The notes under the pieces are model-generated. The model did not search any database, was not told where the DNA came from, and worked only from the letters and a program-made list of their open reading frames with translations. A program made the translations under genes and the position numbers. This document shows, one piece after another, positions 30,892-55,850 of a stretch of 64,000 nt of DNA (positions within the stretch are counted from its first letter, which is position 1; the number at the start of each line of letters is the position of its first letter). Source of the stretch: Epinephelus fuscoguttatus. Its lineage: Eukaryota > Chordata > Actinopteri > Perciformes > Serranidae. The stretch covers positions 25,217,603 to 25,281,602 of the forward strand of contig NC_064770.1 in the NCBI RefSeq assembly GCF_011397635.1, given 5' to 3'.

Positions 30892-33800
30892 ATGGGTAAG
30901 TGTTCTATATGAGATTTTGATATACGTTATATGGAGTAACAGCAGGGCGTCGCCATTGTGTTGGATTTGTCATCCTACTTCTGGTTGAGAGGGACCTAAG
31001 CTTGCCAGCCATACATGATCAATGAAGGCTATGATTTTGAGTATAATAAGTTTAGTCAGAGGGTGCCATAACATGGTGCCATGCTAGACAGAGGACAAAG
31101 CAAATTACCACAATGCTACAATCATAATAGGTGTGGAGATCAGAGTACTGTGTGGCATTTTATAACATGCCCCCACTTCCTAAAGAGGAGCAGTTTTGCA
31201 CACCTGAGCACCTGTATGTGTGTTTTTACCATTTTGTTGACGGGAAGTCGAAAGATGAACATTCTCTCTCTGAGAAATGCCTCAGTTATGAATTGATGCT
31301 CTGTTTAAGAAGTCACAACGGTTGATGAGGAGGTTGTCAGATTCAGGTAAGCTGCTTAGCTATGTGTGAAATTGGCTCACACTAGTGAAATTTCTACAGT
31401 TAAAGGTGCTTTACAATCAGCAATTGTTATTATGCAGAATTCATTGTATTTAGTTAACTGGCGCTCACTCTCACACATATTTTATTATTTATGAGTTAAA
31501 TGACAATTTGCAATGCTAAAGTAATGGTGACAAACCCACATTTTCCACCCAATGCTGCAATTCTACTTAAAGCTACTCTTGCCTTTCTTGCATTTCACAC
31601 AGCACTTAGAAAAAATTTGAACATCCACAACTCCCGTCTGTAACTCCACCTCCCTTCAAAGGCCTACTTCCCCCTCCTCCATTATTTCCTCATTACGTCT
31701 ATGATAGACGTAGGTGTTGGTAACGTAACGTTAGATACACGGAAGATGAGAGCAAGTGTAACGTTACAACCAAAACAGTCAAATGCAACCCCGGAGTTTT
31801 AAAACTCAATCGGAGTCCGTGATGACTGAGTTTTAGAATAAGGTTACAGTGCTAACGTTAGATAGATAGAGCTAGATAGTAGCGTTAACGTTACTAGTAA
31901 GTGGAAACGCACAAGGAAGATAACGTTAATGTTTCAGAGGCTACGCTACAGTAGGCTAACGTTAGCCATTAGGAACTGGATGCTGTGTTGTCATAGAACG
32001 TTATTTGCTATATTAAAAGCAAACTAAAGATAACGTTACCTGTCCTGCAAAGTCAAACGCATCCCCGGAGTTTTGAAACTTATCTGGGGTCAGTGATGAC
32101 TGATGAGTTTTATAATGTAACGTAAACGCTAACGTTAAATAGTACTGGTGACTGGCAACAAACAAGGAAGATAATACAGAGGATCAGGCAACATTAGGCT
32201 ACAGTAGGCTAACTGTTAGCAACTGGATGCTGTGTTGTCACGTATAATGTTATAGCCTATGTTACATTAGAGAATACCAGTCCAGCAGAAACTCTGGGAC
32301 CATCTCGTCCCTTTTTAGTTCAGGATGAAGCTGCATCAGTCTTCGCCATCGCGAGTGGTTACGTCAGTCCAGTCGGAGGCCTGCGCGTGGGGAAGACAGA
32401 CAGGATGCTCGGCCAATGATGGCATTCGGTCCGAATGCAGTGATTGGTTGGAGTTTTCTTAGAACCATATGATAATGGTATAATTATCAGTTTTTATCTC
32501 TGGTGGAATTCACTTACATTTTAGTGTGCCATCAGCTTATTAATAACATTTTAAGCTAACCAAAGTAAAGCGTGAACACCTGAAGCTGTTTTTAGCAGTA
32601 ACTCTTTGATAGTATGGTTTTGATTAACCCCTGTGTGCCACCTGCACAGCACTAAACAACAGACATAGAAAGTTGGCGACTAGCTGGTGAACATAATGGA
32701 ACATATAGCAGCTGAGGAGCCAGATATAGTTGGAAGACACCAACTAGGTGTTGGGGGTGGCCAGAGGCATGACTCCAAAAGAATGCTGAAGTTTGCTTGT
32801 GTCTGCTGGATATGCAAACACGCAACCGTTTGCCAAAACTGTCACTGTGTTATATTTCAGTTTGTGTTTACAACTTATTTCTCTGACCCAAGAAGCCAAA
32901 AAACAATTAAGTTTAAAAGTAAAAATGTAGGTGTGCAATAGGAATTAGTGGGCTTGGGGCCGAGATAGCCCAGTGAAGTGAGATAGCACTTCATAGCACA
33001 CATTGTTGAGTTTGGACATTTTATGGGATTGGGTGACAAAATGGAAAATTTAGAATATTGTCAGGGATTACAGCATGTGCTACTACCAAATATCTCTAAA
33101 TTTGTGAACTGTTAATATGCCTTAAGTATGGAAGAGAACTATGGTGAATCTTCAATATGTTGTAATAATCAGACATATTGTTTTTTGTGTTTATTTTTTT
33201 ACTATACAGCTGACGAACTTGGGCAGTCACCCAAGGGTTGGACTGAATCTCAAGTAAGCACCTGGCTAAGGTCTTTTGGAGTGAAGGAGCAGTACATAGA
33301 AAAGATCTATGAGGAAGAAGTAGATGGACAGATCCTACTTGCACTGGATGAGGACTTTTTGAAGTCAAAGATTTGCATGAAATCAGGGCCTGCTCTTTTG
33401 ATTATTCAAAAGAGAAATGAGCTCATCAGCTCCAAACAGAAGTCTCAAGAGAAGAAAAAGACCACCGGTGGCAAAACAACTGAGTTGGAACAGAAATCAG
33501 TTCAGTGTCTTCCTACAACAACTGAAAGTCCTTCAGCACAGACTCCTCAGAGAGATCCAAATGTCTTGAAGGACAGACAAACAGGCCAAGAACAAAGTGT
33601 GTTGACGTCAAAGGAAGACTGCAGACCACGCCCATTTGATCAAGAAGGGATTGATTTCATATATGTAAAGCACAGTGTCCTGCAACCTGAATCAGGTGCT
33701 TTTGACCTAATATCTCCATGCCATGAGTTTAAGTCTCTTGCTTCAGCTGCTCAATTGGATCGCACAAGACTCCAGGCTAAATTTGCCAAAGAGGTCCTTA

Positions 33801-36800
33801 AATTTGCAGCTGGTTGTATGAATATCCGAACAAATGGCACAATACACTTTGGTGTGATGGACAGCAAGGAGGATGCAGGATACGTGCATGGTGAGATCAT
33901 TGGTATCCCTGTAAAAGAGAAAGACATTTATGTAGATGCTTTGGACTACATTGAAAGGAGCTTCTCCTCGAACGAGGAACATGTACGCCAGTGTGTGCGG
34001 CCACCAAGGTTCATTGAGGTTATGGATCGAGAAAGTACAGAAAAGAGGTATGTGGTAGAGGTTGACATTGTGCCTTCAATAGGTATTGTTAAGAGCAAGG
34101 TGTATTCGGTTCGTCTGCCAAACTTCAAAGAGTCAACCAACAAAGTAGAATTTGAGAAAGAAATGATTCTGCGGAGGGTGGGTTCAAAAACAGAGCCAGT
34201 AAGCGACAAAGACCGAAGTGATTTTTACGAGCGAGTCAAAGATCGGGATGCCCAAAGAGAAGAAGCAGAGAAAGGTCAGTTCTTCAGCGCCCCAGACTTC
34301 TGCCAAGACCTTGGAAGGAAACTCAAAATGCTAATGACTAGTGGGAAGAAATTCATTGAAAAGGAGAAATGGTTCATACTCGTCACAAACAAATTCAACC
34401 CTGATGACCTCTGCAACATTGACTGGCTGCTTAACATGAACTTATTCTGTGTGTTTGACTTTGACCCAGACTCAAAGATTTCAGGTCTTTGCAGTAAATA
34501 CCTTCAGCATCACGCTGCAAACATGCATTCTCTGCAGAGCTACAGGATATCTGGAGACAAGAGCATCAAAGAATTCACAAGCAGCTTGCATTTGTTTGAC
34601 CAAACTAGCTGGATCTTTTGTAATGGCTGTACTGACTTCAAAGGAAATGAAACTCCATGTGATGAAATTACTTGGATTGAGACAAAAGTCACTATCCTGC
34701 GGGAATCTGTGTCTTTGATCTGTAAGCAAATCTTGCCAAAAGGGACGTTCCAGGTAATTTTTCTTCTCACGTCACCAGTGGAGAAACCACTTTTGCTCAC
34801 CTTTTATGAGTTTTTCACAGACATGGAAGGCCATGAAGACATCATCTGTATCTGTGAATCACAGAAAAACTTCCAGAAGTGGCAAAGCTTTGCAGAGGTC
34901 TCATGTGGACAGAGTGAAACTGTCAACAATTGCAGTGTTGTTGGGATGAAAATGAGTCATGTTAATGCAACTCTGCAGCAAATACAACCTGTAAAAGCAC
35001 ATGCCAGCAAACACCTGCCAGTCTTTGTGAAAGGGACATGTCTGCTAGAAACACAGGCAGAGGAACAGATGTATTCTCTGGAAATTCTGACGGTTGATCA
35101 TTGCGATGAAACAAGTGAAGAATTCATCAGTGAGGAGAAAGCAAACATTGAAGAGCAGTTCTATCGTGGTGGGAAAGTGAACTGGTTGAATTTCTGGCTT
35201 GCTGAGCACAAGCATTTGGGAGAGGTAATTGAAAGAGATGCTTATCATGAGGTTTCCAGACTTCTCAGTGATGCTTTGAAATGGAATGCAGATCAAACTC
35301 CAGTAAAGAGTATAAACATCTACCATCATCCAGGAAGTGGAGGAAGCACTGTCGCAAGACAAGTGCTGTGGAACCAAAGGAAAGATCTAAGGTGCGCAGT
35401 TGTGAAGCCTTCATACTCAGCTTCTCTTGTTGCGCAACATGTAGTTGAACTAAGAGAATATGAAGAAAAAGATCCACAGACATGTCTCCCTGTGCTGCTC
35501 CTCATTGAAGACTCAGACAAAGAATATCTAGATGATCTCAGGAATGAACTGGAGGTTGCCATTAACACGAAAAGAATCCAGTATCAAACCCTGTGTTTCA
35601 TTTTGTTGAGCTGCAGACGATCCCATGATCCAGAGAAAAGATGCAAGGAGTCGGTATTGCACAATGTGTCTGTCACTCATGAGCTGTCTGATCAAGAGAA
35701 GAGGAAGTTTGCAGGAAAACGGCAGGTGCTTGAGAAACAATATGAGCCACGATTCATCCTGACCTTTGTGTTGATGAGTGAAGGGTTCAATGAGAAATAC
35801 GTTCAACAGTTTGTGGAACATTTGCTCCAAGGCATTGACCATCAATCTGTTGTTACTCGCCTCATTCTCTATGTAGCCCTACTAAACACTTATGTTCAAG
35901 ACTCTTTCATCTCTCTGTCCCATTGTGAATCTTTGCTTGCCCTAACCTTTCACTTGGAAAGGTTTCGCCAGCATGAGTTTGAGAAATCTCTCAGTGAACA
36001 GGCTAAACTAGTGTTCTTGCACCTGAGAGATGACAAGACGCAAATTAAATCAATCAGAATCATCCACCCACTCGTTGCAGAAGAAATTCTCAAACAGCTT
36101 TTGGGGAACCAACAGACCCAAAGCAGTTTGGCAAAGAGTTTGCTCTGTGAGAACGTGCTTTTTGAGCACAGATTTGGAAGGGAAGAATATCTGTCGTTTT
36201 TGAGAGCACTTTTCATAAGGCGAGCCAGAATAAGCAAAGGGGACAAATATGACAGTCTTTTCTCTCCCCTGATTGAGCATGTGTGTAGAAAGGAGAGCCG
36301 TCCAGACAAAGCAATTGAGTTACTCAAGGAAGCATTCCAGCGTTTCCATAAAGATGCATTCTTTGCACAACAACTGGCTCGTCTTCATTATTCTTATGAG
36401 AAGTTTGAAGAGGCAAAACACTGGGCAGAGACAGCAGCTAAACAGCTGCCCAACAACCCATACATACTCAACACAAAAGGGCAGGTTTACAAGAAATGGT
36501 TCCAAGCTAAATGCAAAGCTATTGACCATGACAATGTACCAAAGACAGCCCAAAATATAGCAGATGCTATGGAGACTGCGCTGAAAGCCCTGGAGTGTTT
36601 TCAAGAATGTGAGAAAGCAGCTGAGGCAAACATGGAAAATGTAAGCAATTCTGGGTTTTTTGCTGAAGTTGAGGTTGGCTGCAGCCTGCTCAAACTGATC
36701 TCATCATCGCAAGTGTTTGCTAACAGAGCCAATGGCCATGCAGAGTGTATGAAGTACCTGTTAACTGATTACATTCCAGAGGACGTGAAACATGTCTGGG

Positions 36801-37837
36801 AACCATTTCATGACCGTTTGAAAAAAATTCACAAGTCAATGCAAGATACCTTGGAATGGATTTCAGAAGACCTCGGCTACTTCCAGACAGACATTGGTGC
36901 AGATGAAGAGGAGACCCCTGAAAGTCCTGAAGAGCAGATAAGCCAGCCACTGACATGGTTGGCAAAAAAATCTGCAGAGTATGGGAAGTACTTCAGTGAA
37001 GCTTACTCTACTGCACTTCTACAACATGGACAAGCAGTCCCAGACAATCTGACTCCTTTCCAAAAACGCATGATCATCTATCATCTTGGTGGAGGTAACA
37101 TTACATCCATCCTCTCCAAGCTAACTGACCAGAGGGATGCAATACCTCTCCTAGAGACCATCCTTTCTCTCTACCCCAGCAATCCAGTCAAGGCCAGATT
37201 TGGTCAAAGGGATATTGTGAATTACATCGTGGCCCACATTACTCTGAACTGCCTGTCACCACAGAATCAAAAGGTAGCTCCTCTCAAAAATCTGCACGCA
37301 CTGTGTCATCAGTTCCCATCTGATAAAAGGAAATGTTTACCAAGTGCCCTGTTCTTGCTTACCCTGCTATTCTGGCCTGATGATCATGACACAGCCCTTG
37401 AGAAAGAAACCAAGTATGAAATAGTGCAATCAGCTGTTGAACACCTGGAAAAAGACTACTGGATCAAGATGAAGGACATTCCTCAGAGGAAAAGACGGAT
37501 TTACACCCATTTTTTCCTGGGCAATGGGAATGGATTGGACAAATTTGTCCACAAGAAAAAGTTTGAAACAGTCACAAAGGTGTTCTCTGTCTCTGAGAAA
37601 CGCATGAAGTGGTTTAGAGGTGAGGCATGGAAATTGCCTGAGATTGCCACGATGCTGAAGTGTGTCTCTGGATGGACTGAAAATGGAGTAGTGTACCTCG
37701 AAGGCCCTCGGAAAAAGAAATTCAATATCTTGCCTCTTCATGTTCCTTCAGTGCCTCATAGTAATGAAAACATCACATTCTACCTGGGGTTCACATTCAG
37801 AGGCCCTGTTGCCTACAACATCACTGTGAGGAGGTAG
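30892..37837 (+). CDS. samd9l: SAMD9/SAMD9L-like protein B, 1543 residues, two coding exons
   Basis: Tandem paralogue of protein A with the same build: ATG plus G at 30892-30895, donor GTAAGT, then one exon 33210-37837 after acceptor ACTATACAG, giving MADELGQSPKGW. The in-frame Met at 33128 is intronic. Domains as in A: SAM, AlbA_2-like (KFAKEVLKFAAGCMN), P-loop NTPase with Walker A GSGGST at 710-715, TPR-like helices, conserved C-terminus AYNITVRR. Eight residues longer than A, mostly from an insertion (SAQTPQRDPN region) in the variable linker after the SAM domain. Substitutions are spread through the protein, with no stop or frameshift, so both copies look functional. A 221-base stretch (33980-34200) is identical to A. 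Confidence 0.93.
30896..31756. other. Gene B intron 2, proximal part
   Basis: Non-coding. Near-identical to unit A for the first 170 bases (ATATGGAGTAACAG.AGGG, CTTCT.GTTGAGAGGGACCTAAGC), including the site where unit A carries the TTAA element. A new block starts at about 31570 (TTAAAGCTACTCTTGCC) and may be the left end of an element covering 31570-32460. Confidence 0.55.
31757..32290 (+). repeat. Two-copy tandem repeat of about 270 bp
   Basis: CAAATGCAACCCCGGAGTTTT...GTGATGACTGAGTTTTA...GCTAACGTTA...ACTGGATGCTGTGTTGTCA is present from about 31780 and again, diverged, from about 32052. The text is rich in AACGTTA. It is only in unit B and likely belongs to one inserted element (about 31570-32460) whose ends were not resolved. 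Confidence 0.6.
32291..33209. other. Gene B intron 2, distal part
   Basis: Non-coding. From about 32780 it aligns again with unit A 19010-19513. Ends in a T-rich tract and acceptor ACTATACAG. Confidence 0.55.
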
Positions 37838-39075
37838 TTTGTTTCCCAACAATGAGCCTATCACATGTAGCTGTACGTCATCTTGCTGAAACATGGGCCT
37901 AGTACCACCTCATAACAACGAGCAAGAACAGATTACAAAAAGATCCAATCAAAACACACAGGCCTTCAAACAATAGTTTGTCTTTGAACAATGATCCCGT
38001 CACGTATGGCTGTACATCGTCTTGCTGAAACACAGACATAGTACCTTCTTATGACAGTTTGTATTTTGCAGTTTGCATTGTCCCCTCTTGTGTATATATA
38101 TGTAAGTGAACTAAAAAATACAGCATTAGTGTCATAGAAATCACGATCCAGATTTTTTTTGTATAGAAACATGGACTATGACATGACTGACTCTGGTTTC
38201 TCAGAGTAATAACAATGTAAACTGAATGCTTTTTACTCTACAACTCAATGCTTCTCAATACAACCTTCAATTTCCTGTTTAGATTTATCTATTTTTATGT
38301 ATCCAGATATATATTTCCTGTTTTTGTCGTAGTATTTTTTTTAATCAGAATGTTTGTAGATCTGTGATCTGATTGAACTGGAACTGGCTCACATTTTGTG
38401 TGATCCTGAAGAAACAGAACTAGACTTCTACTGGATAGAAAAAAAAGCTCACAAGATGAACTTTGTTTCCATGTGTGTACATCTGGGCTTCTAGTAGATC
38501 ATTGACAGCTTACTCACTCATGTACATTTTCCTGGATTCACTGTAAATAGAAATGGAATTAAACGCAACTATTTTCATGGCTATTGTATCATTGTTATAA
38601 CAACAAATGTATTAAGAGCTAAACAGCAACATAATGTACAGTCAGAGAAGAATGTGTGTACATAATGATGTGCAACAGAAAAATGTGTGTAGCAAAGTAT
38701 GGAATTTAATGGATGTGTGTTTGAATATGCTTTACACAAATTATGAAAACATGCTTGTCCTTAATACGAAACTACAAGTGAAGCCAGATAGGCTACAGTG
38801 CCCACCTGTACTTTTTTGATTGTATTTACTTTTGTTAAATGCTTTTGAAAACAATAATGTTCTTAAATATATGCAAAACATGTCACTGAATATAATAAAC
38901 TCTTTTCTTTTTCAATGTCAGTGTTATGTTGTAACTTCTTGAACAATCTACATCGACCTTTAAAGTTCAATTGATAGTAATGGTCGTTAGGATGAAGATA
39001 TGAATTTACAGCAACTGGCAGACTTTATAAGGCAGACATGTTAGGCCTGTACTCTAAAAATAAACACAAACTAAC
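37838..39075 (+). other. samd9l: SAMD9-like gene B 3' UTR and poly(A) region
   Basis: Aligned with 24118-25705 of unit A, but without the SINE and the TA expansion. AATAAA is at 38894-38899 and about 39059. This is the cleaner version of the ancestral 3' region. Confidence 0.6.
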
Positions 39076-40345
39076 ACTTCACATCAAGCTTTTTAATTAA
39101 TAATATTAACACTGTCCAAATAATGTGAAAACTTATTAACAGTAAAGTCGGTGCACATAAATTCAAGTATTTTTTAAATGATACATTACAACTCTGCAGT
39201 GTTTACAGTTGAAGTAAAATTATGACAACTGTTAAGTTGTTCCAAAGGTAAAGGGCCCTAAGTGTCAGTGCTTTATTATTAATTATTGAATGTATTATAA
39301 TTATAAAATCACATAAAGCCACTGAAAGTTGTGCAAAAATGGAGCTGTTTGATGTTAGTTCAAGTTTAGAGCATTCTAGACCAGACCAGGTTTTGTTTTG
39401 ATAGAACATCAAGTTAGGTTAGTCAGTTTGGGATTACTACATCGACAGTGCAGATAAGAATGAAAACAACCTAATTTTGAGATAATTCATGCCTAACAGT
39501 GAGTGACCATTCGCAGTGAATTCAGACATGATAAGAATCAAAACTGTATCCCAGGTTCATGGCTGTGGCTTTGATATGGCTAAACACAAAAGGGAATTTT
39601 CTGTCAATGTAGGTAAGTCAGTTAAATTATTGTTTGGTCATCAGATTTACAGGTGGTTTTTTTATTAGCTGATGGCTGATACTATTTCTGCATCACGTGA
39701 ATATATTTTTTATTGGGCCTATTAGGACTTGATCATCAGTAGAGATCATTCCGACTAAAGTATTACATCATTTTAATGTGTGATGTATACAATATTGATG
39801 TTAGTGTGGCCATTAATCAGGAAACCAAATATCATAGTATGGATCTTGTTTTTTAATAGCTCTCTTTTTAGTCTGTAGATTTTTTTTCCTTGATTAAAAT
39901 TTTAAGTCAGTACGAAATTAATGCATCTTAAGTGCAGATAAGAATAAAAACAACCTTTTTTTTTTTTTTTTTTTTTTAGAAATTTCACAAATTAAAATGA
40001 GTAAGCAATTAGTGTTTTCAGACATGTAGGACAAGAATCAAAAATGTCCCCCAAGTTTAATTAATGGCACATACTATTTCTGCAACATCTGTGAAAGCAG
40101 ATGTTTCTGAATTAGGACTTAATCACCAGTAGATATAATTAAAATCAAAATTTGTGATGCAAATCCATCTACATTTGTGAAGGAACCATGTTTTAAGACT
40201 GAAATAACGTTATTTTCGTTAACTCAAAACAAGCTCAAAAGGAGAGGAGAGGGAGAAGTGACGGCAGAAGTTTTAGCACTTTTGTCCTAGTATGCTTGCC
40301 CTAGTTTGATGTTAGCCTGCACTTTGCTCCGTCTTTTACAGACGT
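39076..40345. other. Distal part of unit B
   Basis: Non-coding and AT-rich, aligned with 25706-26985. A T-run lies at 39956-39977. Similarity stops near GACGTTATTAC at about 40338, close to the gaa promoter. Confidence 0.55.
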
Positions 40346-40489
40346 TATTACATTGTAGACTTATTATTTCACTAAAATTCCTCTCGACTAAAACTCTTCT
40401 CGTCCCTCATCCTTGCGACATATCTTATCTGCCACTTGGTTGGAAGGAAATGCTAAATAAGAGCTCCGACACTGAACTGCTCGAAAGCT

Positions 40490-40540
40490 AACGGCTAACT
40501 TATGACGCTGCTACAGAGCCAGAAAAAAACGGTTCAAACT
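40490..40540 (+). other. gaa: Probable 5' non-coding exon of gaa
   Basis: GCTGCTACAGAGCC...GGTTCAAACT is followed by a strong donor GTGAGTGTAA at 40541, and an acceptor ATGCAG at 40661-40666 precedes the coding ATG at 40716. A leader intron here is an inference. The transcription start is not fixed. Confidence 0.4.
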
Positions 40541-40715
40541 GTGAGTGTAACGTTAAGTGATACTTCATTAGCTATATGTTCATGTCGGCTGTCTGTAGTA
40601 AGTAAACCGTACTCTTTTATTGAATATTTACATCATATGCACTGTAAGGAGTGTATGTTTATGCAGAGCTCACCTTAAATGCCCTTTAACCTGACATAGC
40701 ATCTCTGACGAGGCT

Positions 40716-52351
<11,636 letters not shown>

Positions 52352-52690
52352 TGCACTGAACTTCATTACCCAAGAATCATAGCAAGCCTTTGCATTTTTT
52401 TCACTGCTGCTAAAAAGATCAGACGCATTTTTCTGCACTGACACCGGCTCATTTCCTTCAGCAGTCCCAGCCACCCATAGCTCAAAGACACTCCTTCTTC
52501 TTGCTCTGCCTTTTTGTCCAAACTGGGAAGTAGAAGTTTGTACGCAGGTTTTTGAAAATGTGAATCAGGTTTTCTTCAGGTAACATTTGCTGCTAAATGC
52601 CAGACTAAAGAAAAACAATGTGATGTGTGTATTTTTTTAAATAATGTTTGTATATGTTAATAAATAAAGAGTGAATAAAAAACACAATTG
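52352..52690 (+). other. gaa: gaa 3' UTR with poly(A) signals
   Basis: Follows the TGA at 52349-52351. Overlapping AATAAA signals occur at about 52661-52678 (TTAATAAATAAAGAGTGAATAAAAAA), a normal end for this short UTR. Confidence 0.75.
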
Positions 52691-53479
52691 TCTGAAGCAC
52701 TGCATTTGAGCGCTCATCAGAAGGTTTTATTTCTTTATTGTTTGCTATGATTCTCCTCAGATACTGTGTGATGCCATTTCACAAATGAAATCCATTACAC
52801 CAACTTGTGCCATTAGTTTTTATCCTCATAATACACATGAAAGTCTTATGTCTTATGTGTTATGAAGGACACTGCTGTTGTATTCACTTGAGCGTCATCA
52901 AAGGGTTTTCAGGGGATGAGTGTGAATTGTACAAGGTATTATTTCTTTTTCTTTTAATCTATCCCCAAGCCAATTTTACAACAAATTCAAAACAACTCAA
53001 TTTATAGTGTGCAGGCAGTAAATTGTGTGGTAATAACTTAAGAAGGAGATATGTGATTTATTAGTAAAGCAGGTTTTAAGCGTCCAGCAGCAGTGTGAGC
53101 AGATGCTCTGACTCCAGCTCTGGTCCTGATGATGGACCAACTGCATGCAAGCTTCTGCCCGTGACCTTTAAAACGTCACTTGTGATGAAAGAGGGTCAGA
53201 TTTTTAAGGTAGGCTGGGTCTGATGATGACTTTGATTGATGTAAAATAGATTTCTTTATATCTTTAAGTGCATTCATGCCTTGATGTCAATCCGTGTTAT
53301 CAATTTGAAATCTAAAATTCCCGGTTTGTATGACAGAAAAAGCCTTTGACGTTCCGGAAGCAGCAGAATTTGGGGGATTGGTCTTGAGCTGATGAGTCAA
53401 GTTAGACACACGATCAAGTAATTAAAGGAAGTAAGATGAGTTCAGTTGAAGAAATTAAAGCGCCATAAATTGTCTTAAG
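52691..53479. other. Intergenic region gaa to tbc1d16
   Basis: About 0.8 kb with no coding signal or recognised repeat. GC content rises toward the tbc1d16 first exon. Confidence 0.5.
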
Positions 53480-53746
53480 GGCCGGCAACGTCGTCGTCGA
53501 ATGGAACACTTTACTTTGAAAGTCCAAACCGGAAGTGTGATTTTTGCTGCGGGAAGAGCAGCAGTCAAACGTGTGGTGTCACTGTCGGAAAACACAGGGA
53601 TACAAACAAGACTACAGTCCGTAACAGCTGAGCTAAATTTGGGGAAAAGGGCGGTGAAACGACGCCGGTACACGCTGCTCGGTCCCCGGCTGCCCGCTGA
53701 GATGGATGTCCGACACGGGCTGTAGACTTCTGCGGCGGGACTGAAG
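53480..53746 (+). other. tbc1d16: Promoter and untranslated exon 1 of tbc1d16
   Basis: A CpG-containing block with an ETS/GABP-like CCGGAAGTG at 53529-53537, ending GGGACTGAAG before donor GTGAGAGC at 53747. Position upstream of the tbc1d16 coding exons and the promoter-like composition suggest the first non-coding exon. The start is estimated. Confidence 0.5.
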
Positions 53747-54742
53747 GTGAGAGCCGCTTGGCCCCCGTTTCTGCTCTTCATTCATTTCTCCTGCTGAAAC
53801 AGGTGTATGCCAACAGCCAAGGAGGACACATTTCTCCGGTGCGAGCGGATAATGTCACCCTGTCGCCTCCTGCTAGCTAAAACAAACTTTAAAGTTGCTC
53901 GTTAACGTGGAGTGTAACTAGCAAAGCGTTTCGGCCGGTAGGCAGCTAAACTAAAATATTTATGCTCAAGACGGTACGGATAGCTGCTCGGGCCAGAAAG
54001 ACACACATGCATGAGTGTGGGCCTGTGTGTAAATAGTGCTGTGGTGGCAAAAAGACATGTTCCATCCTCCCCTCTGCTCCTGTCAGGCGGATGGATGCTG
54101 CCTGTCAGTGTGGCTGATGGAGCCCCCGACATCATGGCACGCCTCTGCTACACTGGCTGTTACTGTATGGAGGCATTTCACCCCCAGTCAGGACAGCCAG
54201 AGGCCACCTGCATCAGGCTTGTCTTTCAGTTCTAGTTAAGGGACTGTTCTGTATTTATCAGAGGAGGGGTTGGCTGGGGTGTGACTTTTTTTTTGGACCC
54301 TCCCCGAAGCTACAGATGTTTTCTTGAGCGTCCCTGAGTGACTTGGTGTCCTTTTTTTCAGCACAGCCTCACCTGTGTAACTTTACTTTTTCAATTCGTC
54401 ATACCGTATTAACACATTGGACCTAAAAACACATAAAAAACTTGAGCACTTTCCTTAGCATAGCCCATGTTTACGGTTTCTTCCTGAACTAAACGCAACA
54501 ACAATATTCAGGAAAAAGCATGGCGTAAATTATTTATCTTAAGTCTGATTTTAATGTGCCTAGCAACACAATTCAAAACTGGTATATAGTTTGAAGTTGA
54601 AACGGCTACACAGCGAGACTGCGTCTTGCTGCTTCGTCATCTTAAATCACTCATGTGATTTGGACACACCGGCACATCCGTGGACTCCAGAGGGTTAAAT
54701 TAGTTGTTAGATTTTTAAAACTTACCCTTTGATGTTTAAATG

Positions 54743-55850
54743 TGCTTTCACACCTGCCCTGTTTGGTTCGGTTCAATCGAACTCAAGTTCGTTTGCCACC
54801 TAAGTTTGGTTTGTTTGGGCAGGTGTGAACACAGCAGTCTCACTCACGTACACACCAACAAAACCGGACCGAGACCTTCTTGAAGAGGTGGTCTTGGTCC
54901 GGTTGCAAATGAACTCTGGTGCGGTTCGTTTGTGGTGAGAACGTTTTCCGATCTTGATCCGAACCAACTGCAGTCACATGACACTTTGTTTGGGTTAAAC
55001 ACGAGCATGTTACAGTCCTGGAGGATTATTAATGTGCACCTCTTCCTGTACTGCCTTAATATGCACATTCAGCACATCCAATTAGAGATGTACCGATACC
55101 ACTTTTTCCTTCCGGATACCAATTCCGATCCCTGAACCTTAGGTATCTGCCGATACCGAGTACTGATCCGATACCAGCGAGTAAAATAAAAATGGATGGG
55201 ATATGAATTGTTGTATGTCTCAACTCCTAAAACTCTATGTAAAATATTAAGAAATAAATACATAATAGTAGAATGAATGCCATAAAACTTTTTTTTATTC
55301 TTATTATCCAGTGTTGACACAGATCAAGACACAGTGCAGCCACACAATTTGGTAAAAAAGACATTTTAAAGGCTACAGTAGAATGCTTTTTAAACTCTGC
55401 TCCGTTTCCATTTCGTTTGCCTGTAGCGTGTGTATGCGTAATGACGTGAGGCATTACGTGGTATCGGATTGGTCATAGGCTGTACTTGCCAATACCCGAC
55501 ACCGCATTTTAGGCAGTATCGGAGGCATTTCCGATACTGGTATCGGTATCGGTACAACTCTACATCCAATGCATCAAAACATTGTTTTCTAGTTGGAGCC
55601 GCACCTCGTTTTCAAACTGTATGGTTTGACTAAAATGAACAATGACAGCAATATAGTCCACGATGAGCAACGCTAAAATCAACCTGCGTAGTTGTCCCTC
55701 CATTGTGACATTAGAAAGTGTCACATTTATCTTGCAAGTGAACTCTTCTTCAACGTTTTGTTTGCTTCCTGTTTCCCGCATTGAAATTCTGACCAATCAA
55801 GAGCAGCTTTCTTGCACAAGGCATTTTATCTGGTCCGCTTGTAAAGCCAT
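54743..55850. mobile_element. hAT-like element, interrupted and truncated
   Basis: TGCTTTCACACCTGCCCTGTTTGGTTCGG at 54746 and the later GGTGTGAAC, GGTGCGGTTCG, TTGATCCGAACCAA are typical of a fish hAT-like MITE. It is split by the 55083-55562 element and continues to CTGGTCCGCTTGTAAAGCC at about 55830-55850. A matching right terminal repeat was not found. Confidence 0.5.
55083..55562. mobile_element. hAT-like MITE with 8-bp target duplication, nested
   Basis: Ends TAGAGATGTACCGATACC and GGTATCGGTACAACTCTA, flanked by CATCCAAT at 55075-55082 and 55563-55570. The interior repeats CCGATAC and TATCGG motifs and encodes nothing. It interrupts the older element around it. A diverged partial relative is at 61480-61590. 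Confidence 0.93.

Larger units (their letters stand above)
26986..40345 (+). repeat. Tandem duplication unit B (SAMD9-like gene B)
   Basis: Second copy of the unit that starts at 12360. The junction is placed near 26985, where the sequence changes from the GATGTTAGCCTG...CTACAGACATGTTATTA unit end to the ACCATGCTGCTGCAGC unit start. The end is near 40345, after GACGTTATTAC, where similarity to 26985 stops. Unit B has its own additions (29190-30122, 31757-32290) and lacks those of unit A. Confidence 0.88.

Noticed and set aside
33128-33209. Long N-terminal extension of SAMD9-like B (MEENYGESS...)
   Set aside because: Intronic for the same reasons. It ends in the acceptor ACTATACAG.
53501-53725. 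74-codon frame over tbc1d16 exon 1
   Set aside because: No recognisable family. It lies in a promoter-like CpG block, and the antisense strand is equally open.
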